This document shows, one piece after another, positions 59,253-64,000 of a stretch of DNA of 64,000 bases. Position 1 is the first letter of the stretch. Every line of letters starts with the position of its first letter. The position numbers were made by a program, and so were the translations under genes. The stretch is from Craterostigma plantagineum. Its lineage: Eukaryota > Streptophyta > Magnoliopsida > Lamiales > Linderniaceae. A model generated the notes under the pieces. The model did not search any database. It was not told the origin of the DNA and worked only from the letters and a program-made list of their open reading frames with translations. Where the stretch lies: the NCBI GenBank assembly GCA_027422505.1, contig JAPQWV010000012.1, positions 21,302,001 through 21,366,000 on the forward strand. Direction: 5' to 3'.

Positions 59253-60165
59253 TGAAGCTACTATTTACTAAAAACCAGCAAGTTATTCAGTTCTGAGAGG
59301 GATTTGTCCGATTCTGCAGACTGGAGACGCAATTTCTGATGAAGAGGGAAATTCAGTATTATTGAGCCTTTGAACTCGGCGAGCAGCGATGGAGAGAGAG
59401 AGAAAGAAAACAAAAGTTTAAGCAAGTTCGTGAAAAAAGCTTCAGAAAGAAATTAAATAAAATTGACATAATCAATTAAGGGAGCACGACATCGTTTAGT
59501 TATGGACCATTTGGACCCTAACTTTGGGACTTTAGTCTCTGGTCTCATCGTCTCCAATCGAATACTAAAATCCATAATTGGAGGTAAATTTACTCCTACC
59601 GAACAAAAAACTAAATGCAAAATGCATTCATACACTCTCTCTCCTCATAAAACCGCATCTATGCGTTTGGGTACAGTTATTTGCGATTGCTATTTGTTAA
59701 TTGCACGAGCGTATATTATTTTTCCATATGTGCGTTTGGGTACAGTGTGCCAGAAGAAATAAACATGATAAAAAGGAGTCAGTGTTGTATTTTCTTCTAG
59801 GTCACAAGCGATTAATAAAAAAGACGTCTTTTCATTAATCGATGCGTGTATTATACATCTGGTTTATACATCTTCTGCACCAAGTTGAAATCCATCTCTA
59901 TAATGAAAAGACGTCCCTCTGATACATCTTATACATATCTGTGTAGGAACAAGATAAAATCACATGTATTCTCTCTCTTCACCTTACATAATTGATGCAT
60001 GAATAATGATATTTTATTATTAATTTTATTAACTTTTTTGTGATCAAATCTAAAATAATATTTGTAGTCTAATTTGTCAAATTATAAAATATAAATAGAG
60101 TTTATTAATAACCAGCATCCTCTCCAGTTCCAACTTCCTAGCTGGCCGACGTCCCTGTTCTGGTA
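59253..60165. other. Upstream region of the BORR-like gene, no gene seen
   Basis: A GA-rich stretch (59391-59415, gagagagagagaaag) lies about 140 bp upstream of the start codon and may belong to the promoter or leader. Beyond it are short inverted words around 'aaaagacgtc' (59820-59915). The frame at 59502-59762 has no recognisable features. Confidence 0.45.
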
Positions 60166-60169
60166 TGTG

Positions 60170-60250
60170 AAACCTTGACCAATGTACCTGGCAGCTCGTA
60201 TTGTTTGTTGGCCAGAGTTCAAGAACTGAGTTAATATAGGAAACATAATC
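60170..60250 (-). pseudogene. ndhI: Plastid ndhI-like fragment (nuclear plastid insert)
   Basis: The minus strand encodes [26 protein letters not shown], very close to the N-terminus of plastid NdhI, and the bases 'caacaaac' and 'agctgccaggtacattggtc' also follow the plastid gene. Similarity stops after GQGF and does not resume with the iron-sulfur motifs. The fragment is about 75 bp, so it is a short nuclear copy of plastid DNA without function. Confidence 0.6.
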
Positions 60251-60289
60251 CTTAAATTTTCGAGGAATCCTTCATCAGTGGTTGTCAAT

Positions 60290-60385
60290 GACTATCACCC
60301 ATTCGACTAACACTGCATGGAGCTGGCAGAAGCTGACGAAGTTACGGCAGGCGATATTACCTTTCCTTGCCTTTTCTATTGGGGA
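60290..60385 (+). pseudogene. LINE reverse transcriptase tail fragment
   Basis: The plus strand reads STNTAWSWQKLTKLRQAILPFLAFSIGDG, like the segment before the zinc-binding RVT domain at the end of plant non-LTR retrotransposons (W.W.KL.KLR ... .IG.G). Only about 30 residues remain, so it is a small relic. Confidence 0.45.
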
Positions 60386-60537
60386 TGGGTAAATTTGTAA
60401 CAACTGGTGTGGAGTGAATATTACAAAATACTCTTTTGAGTATGAGAATGGGTTGAACGATTGGAGGAGAATTACTGCATTATGAGTTTGAGTATGCGTT
60501 TGAGTTTGAGAATGTGTTTCTCGGCTGGAGATGGTCT

Positions 60538-61119
60538 TAGAGCTGAAAATTTGGCCCCAAGTCCATGGGTCGGCCCGGCCCGGCCCTAAACAATAGTGCT
60601 TGGGCCCAAATTTTCATGGTCCGAATCAATTCGGGCTTATCAGCATGTGGCCCGCTGGCCCGGCCCTAAAAAATAGTGCTTGGGCCCAAATTTTCATGGT
60701 CCGAATCAAGTCGGGCTTATCAGCCTGCGGCCGGCGGCTTGTGGCCCATGGGCTGAAAAACTCAATGGGCCACGGATCATAATAGGCCCGATAGTATTTA
60801 ATTATTTTTATATATTTTCATAATATTTTTATATATGATATGTTACGAAAATATAGTTTTATAAGCAAAAACTATTATACTTTACATATTTATGGATATA
60901 TATATTTAGAATTATTTTCTAGAGTTATGAGGTATAATTTATAATTATAAATGAACTAATAAGGAATTTTTAAAAATAAAAAATTAAGAAATTAAAAATA
61001 TTTGGCTTTGCGGGTACGGGCATAGGATCCTTTGGCCCATTCAATTTCGGGTCAGCCCGACCATACCCGTAAAGATCGGGCGGCCCCTAAATCCTGGCCG
61101 GACATTTCAGCTATAGGCC
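60538..61119. mobile_element. hAT-like MITE, decayed
   Basis: Termini 'tagagctgaaaatttggcc' and, on the complement, 'tatagctgaaatgtccggcc' with 'ggcccggcccggccc' blocks near both ends are of the same kind as 47276-48324. An internal ~85-bp piece is duplicated in tandem (60595-60675 and 60676-60755, with 'gggcccaaattttcatggtc'). No clear 8-bp target duplication was found. Confidence 0.6.
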
Positions 61120-61374
61120 TCATTTCATTAAAGCTCAAGGCCGTTATCTCTTCCTTATTTCCAAATATATCTCCAAAAAATCTTAAATTTTAAGTTGTTA
61201 GTGAAAAATAGGCAAGAAAAAGAAAACTAGAGAGAAACGATCTTTACTAGATGTAAGTAATATTTTTCATATTTTATAACATACGGTGGATATATTATTA
61301 ATATAAAACATATAATATGACTTATATTTTATATAATAAGATGTATGTATAGAAAAATAAAAAAAAATCATAAT

Positions 61375-61537
61375 TCGGTTTTTCGGTTCGGTCGGTTTAC
61401 CGAATAAACCAAAACCGAACCGAACTATTTTCGGTTATCAAAATGAAAACCGAATACCGACCGAAAAATTTCGTTTCGGTATTCGGTACGTCGGTTCGGT
61501 TCGGTTCGGTCGGTTAACCGACATTTGAACACCCCTG
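61375..61537. mobile_element. MITE with 'cggttcggt' subterminal repeats
   Basis: The right end on the complement reads AGGGGTGTTCAAATGTCGGT, a common plant MITE/hAT-type terminus, followed by repeated 'ccgaaccgaacc' words. It interrupts the CLASSY-like exon copy at 'gcccacgag'. The left end is unclear because the exon does not resume there. Confidence 0.55.
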
Positions 61538-61850
61538 CTCGTGGGCCCCTCTACGACAGCGACCCGAGTTTTCGAACTTCTTTGTCGACCTTTTGCAGAG
61601 AAATTTCGTGAAATTACTGATTTTTCCACATTTTGCGCAATTGAAATGGGTATTAATAAAGGTGAAGAAAGATCTTACCACTGAATCAGTGTGGTCGACT
61701 GGTTTCTGTTTTGACTCCGCCCAATAACGGTCAAAACCGGAAATTAAATCTTTCATTCAAAATCCGTCAACTTGGGCTCTATTGGTGCTTCTCGGAGCGT
61801 GAACTTCAAGGGGAGAGTCGAGGGCATTGTGTCTTCCTCATCTCTGTAAC
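61538..61850 (-). pseudogene. CLASSY-like exon copy, broken
   Basis: The minus strand holds a decayed copy of the exon pair at the right edge: LPLKFTLREAPIEPKLTDFE, a TGA, then KDLISGFDRYWAESKQK and HTDSV followed by a GTAAGATC donor, and a second exon that starts CRRGAHE and is cut at 61538 by a MITE. Intron sequence is also alike ('cacctttattaataccc'). In CLASSY proteins this region precedes the SNF2 helicase domain. With a stop and a truncation it cannot be functional. Confidence 0.6.
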
Positions 61851-61859
61851 TCTTGTTCG

Positions 61860-63650
61860 GATTGTCTGGCTTCGTTTAGAGATACAATCATGATTTTAAC
61901 TTGGAGGATCGAAAAATACTTAAACTGAAACAAAAAAGCGTACTTGATAACAAAATCCTCAAAATTTCCTCCGTAGCGAAATGTTTACGGGGATATTGCG
62001 CGAATAGCGTTTTGATTAATATTAAAATTTTGCGCCCTATTTATACTTTCGAACCACAACAACTATTTATTACCATTGGAAAAGAATTAAAATGAACAAC
62101 CTAGCTACAAGCAAGAACAATGTTGTTAAGAATAAACATTGCAATTACAAAAGAAAACTACTAATAAAATAATTATCATTTTCCACGTCTTCTTTGGTGT
62201 ATTGATTAGCCGACTCCTTAGTACAACAATGATAATGGTAAAATTGGTTGTATAGTTATGGAATAGAATTAGGTTTGTTGAGGAAGAAGATAAGTGAACG
62301 AAATTTATAGTAGGATTTATTAAGGTGTAGCTTATAAAAGTTGAGTTGATTATATATGGTAGTCATATAATTGTCATAGTCAAGATTACTTGAATATTAT
62401 TGACTGAAAATTTTAATAGCTAGGTTTTGAGTACCTTTTATACCTCAAATCTGAGTTAATAAAGAAGGAAAAAAAATTTATTTACTTTCATATTTTTGTT
62501 TTTTCAAATTATTAGTCAAAATACATTTTACAAATTTTATCCAACTAAGAGTGTTATTGGTAACAAAATTATTTGCTAGAAATCGGCGTGGACTAAATGT
62601 AAATTTTGCTCTATATTTTTTGTGATTAAAGAAATTGAATAAATTAGTTGATGGAAGATGACCAAATCTTAAATTTTTTTATTTGTTTATGATTAAAGAA
62701 AGTAAATAAATTATTTGATATAAATAGACTTTTGACTACTCTAAATTCCAATGAATATCATTAATGGATGGGTTTCCATGATTCCCTTTGGATAACGCTT
62801 ACGCTAGTCAACTGAAGCAAGCAAATTAACTGGATATAAAAATCTTTGGGGATGCACAAAGGAGTGACATAGTTAGGGTATATCTATACTATTATATTAA
62901 GGGTGAGTGGTGGCTATTAATTGCTAATTTGGTCTGTAAAATATTTTACAATTTAACCTCTCTGTTTCTAATTTCATTAATTAAATAATTATCACATTTA
63001 ACCCCTCAAGTTTTAGTTGTTATACTTATACCCTTAATCATTATTTTCCTTTTATATATAAAAATTATATATCATATATTAAATTATAAATTTCAAAACT
63101 AAAATTAGAACTATTATATTTTATTCACATTCATAGTGTGCAAATAGTACTAATATAGCATATGTGTGTGGATTTTCATTTCTTGAAAGTGTTGAAGACA
63201 AAACTGAATTAATTTATTTAATACATACCTCACAGCTACAATTACATTATGTAATTTACTCTCGTATTTGCAATTAAAAAAAAAAGAGTGCTACACAAGA
63301 TATTTCTTATCATGGTCTGAATCTAAAGCTTTTACAATAACATTTTGTATGATTAAAGAAAGTGAATAAACTACTGGATGAACGTTGACCAAATCTTAAA
63401 TTTTATGAAAATATTATCTATGATTAAGAAAGTAAATATAAAATGGACTTTTGACTAAATCTCAAATTTTATCCTAATGTATTCTCCTGCTGCTGCCCCG
63501 TTATGCGTTACTCTAGCAGCGTCCTCGTCGTTTTCTCTTCGGACCTCTGTAAGGTTTATCTGACTGCATATCGGACAAAGAATTAAGATTGCACGAATGA
63601 AAAAAAAACTATTAAGATAAAATGCGCGATTCTTTTCCGTACGAGGTATT
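61860..63650. other. AT-rich DNA between the two CLASSY-like copies
   Basis: No helicase exons are visible, although the donor at 63662 calls for downstream sequence. The block at 62140-62410 is related to 45230-45530. A phrase like 'gattaaagaaagtgaataaa' followed by 'gaccaaatcttaaattttat' recurs at 62620, 62690, 63350 and 63420 (and once at 45820). Confidence 0.5.
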
Positions 63651-63662
63651 TTAAATACTCAC

Positions 63663-64000
63663 CCACGGAGGCATTATCTCTTTTGGCCCAAGCTCCAAGT
63701 GGTTGCAATATTTACAAACTAGCCCTTCCTCGTCGCGTAATATCAGCTCGTGGGCCCCTCTACTACATTGGCCCGGTTGGGTATTCAGAGCTTCTTCTTT
63801 GACCTGTTGCAGAGAAACATATCTCTGCAATTTTATTCTCATAACTTTATGCGAAATTCTTCAATTTCTCGCATTTTTTGCGCAAATCAAAATGTTTATT
63901 AGTAAAGGTGATGAGAGATCTTACTGCTCTATCAGTGTGCTCGACAGCTTTTGGTTCAGACCCCTCCGACCAGTAACGATCGAAATCGGAAAATAAATCT
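63663..64000 (-). CDS. CLASSY-like SNF2 protein, partial (runs off the window)
   Basis: CLASSY proteins are plant SNF2 chromatin remodellers that recruit RNA polymerase IV for RNA-directed DNA methylation. Two exons are visible. The first (64000-63925) encodes DLFSDFDRYWSEGSEPKAVEHTD and ends at a GTAAGATC donor. The second (63824-63663) encodes RYVSLQQVKEEALNTQ, then CSRGAHELILRDEEGLVCKYC and ELGPKEIMPPW, before a GTGAGT donor. The CxxGxH...EEGLxCxxC...ExGxxxIxPxW pattern is the small zinc-like module found just before the helicase domain in the family. No further exon was found to the left within 2 kb, so the gene may be truncated here. The rest of the N-terminus would lie beyond 64000. Confidence 0.55.

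Noticed and set aside
60538..61119. Intact hAT-type element with target duplication
   Set aside because: Termini fit, but the flanking 8 bases do not match, so only a decayed MITE is claimed.

Overview
This is nuclear DNA from a eudicot plant. No ribosome-binding-site-led operons occur; the three recognisable host genes have GT-AG introns and plant-type products, and about three quarters of the window is nested plant LTR retrotransposons and MITEs. I cannot name the species. No rRNA, tRNA or CRISPR was seen.

Layout. 1-5917: non-autonomous Ty3/gypsy (Tat-like) material on the minus strand, with two LTRs about 1.75 kb apart that share internal sequence (a recombined LTR-internal-LTR-internal chain). 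5912-24365: a rearranged Ty1/copia element. It starts with a truncated LTR, a tRNA-Met primer site and a broken gag-pol, followed by a 12-kb palindrome (arms 12508-18995 and 19018-24365, 22-nt loop). Each arm carries an LTR, a long extra ORF of unknown function and a 2.6-kb AT-rich spacer. 24366-37578: a second gypsy assemblage on the plus strand (LTR, primer site, decayed pol, tandem repeats, distal LTR), interrupted by a copia LTR fragment (29266-30181) and an Athila-like gypsy remnant (30182-34910). 37582-44431: a large foldback element split by an almost intact non-autonomous gypsy element (37782-43166) with LTRs, PBS, PPT and a perfect AATAT target duplication. 44432-48530: AT-rich DNA with a poly-A/poly-T inverted repeat and a hAT-like MITE inside a hAT-like MITE inside a copia LTR.

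From 48.5 kb to the end the window is gene-bearing. A Crooked-neck-like (CLF1/CRNKL1) splicing-factor gene lies on the minus strand at 49980-53474; it has a frameshift, a lost coding segment and an in-frame stop, so it looks like a pseudogene or at least a damaged allele. A six-exon gene at 57821-59252, also minus, joins without breaks into about 227 codons and resembles plant Borealin-related (BORR) proteins. At the right edge are part of a CLASSY-like SNF2 protein gene (63663 to beyond 64000) and a decayed second copy of the same exons at 61.5-61.85 kb that is cut by a MITE. Small traces of a plastid ndhI-like insert and of a LINE lie near 60.2 kb.

There is no pathway shared by neighbouring genes. 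The coherent story is one of genome turnover: LTR recombination, inverted duplication, nested insertion and gene decay. The feature most likely to have a biological effect is the 12-kb copia palindrome, whose transcript would fold into a long double-stranded RNA.
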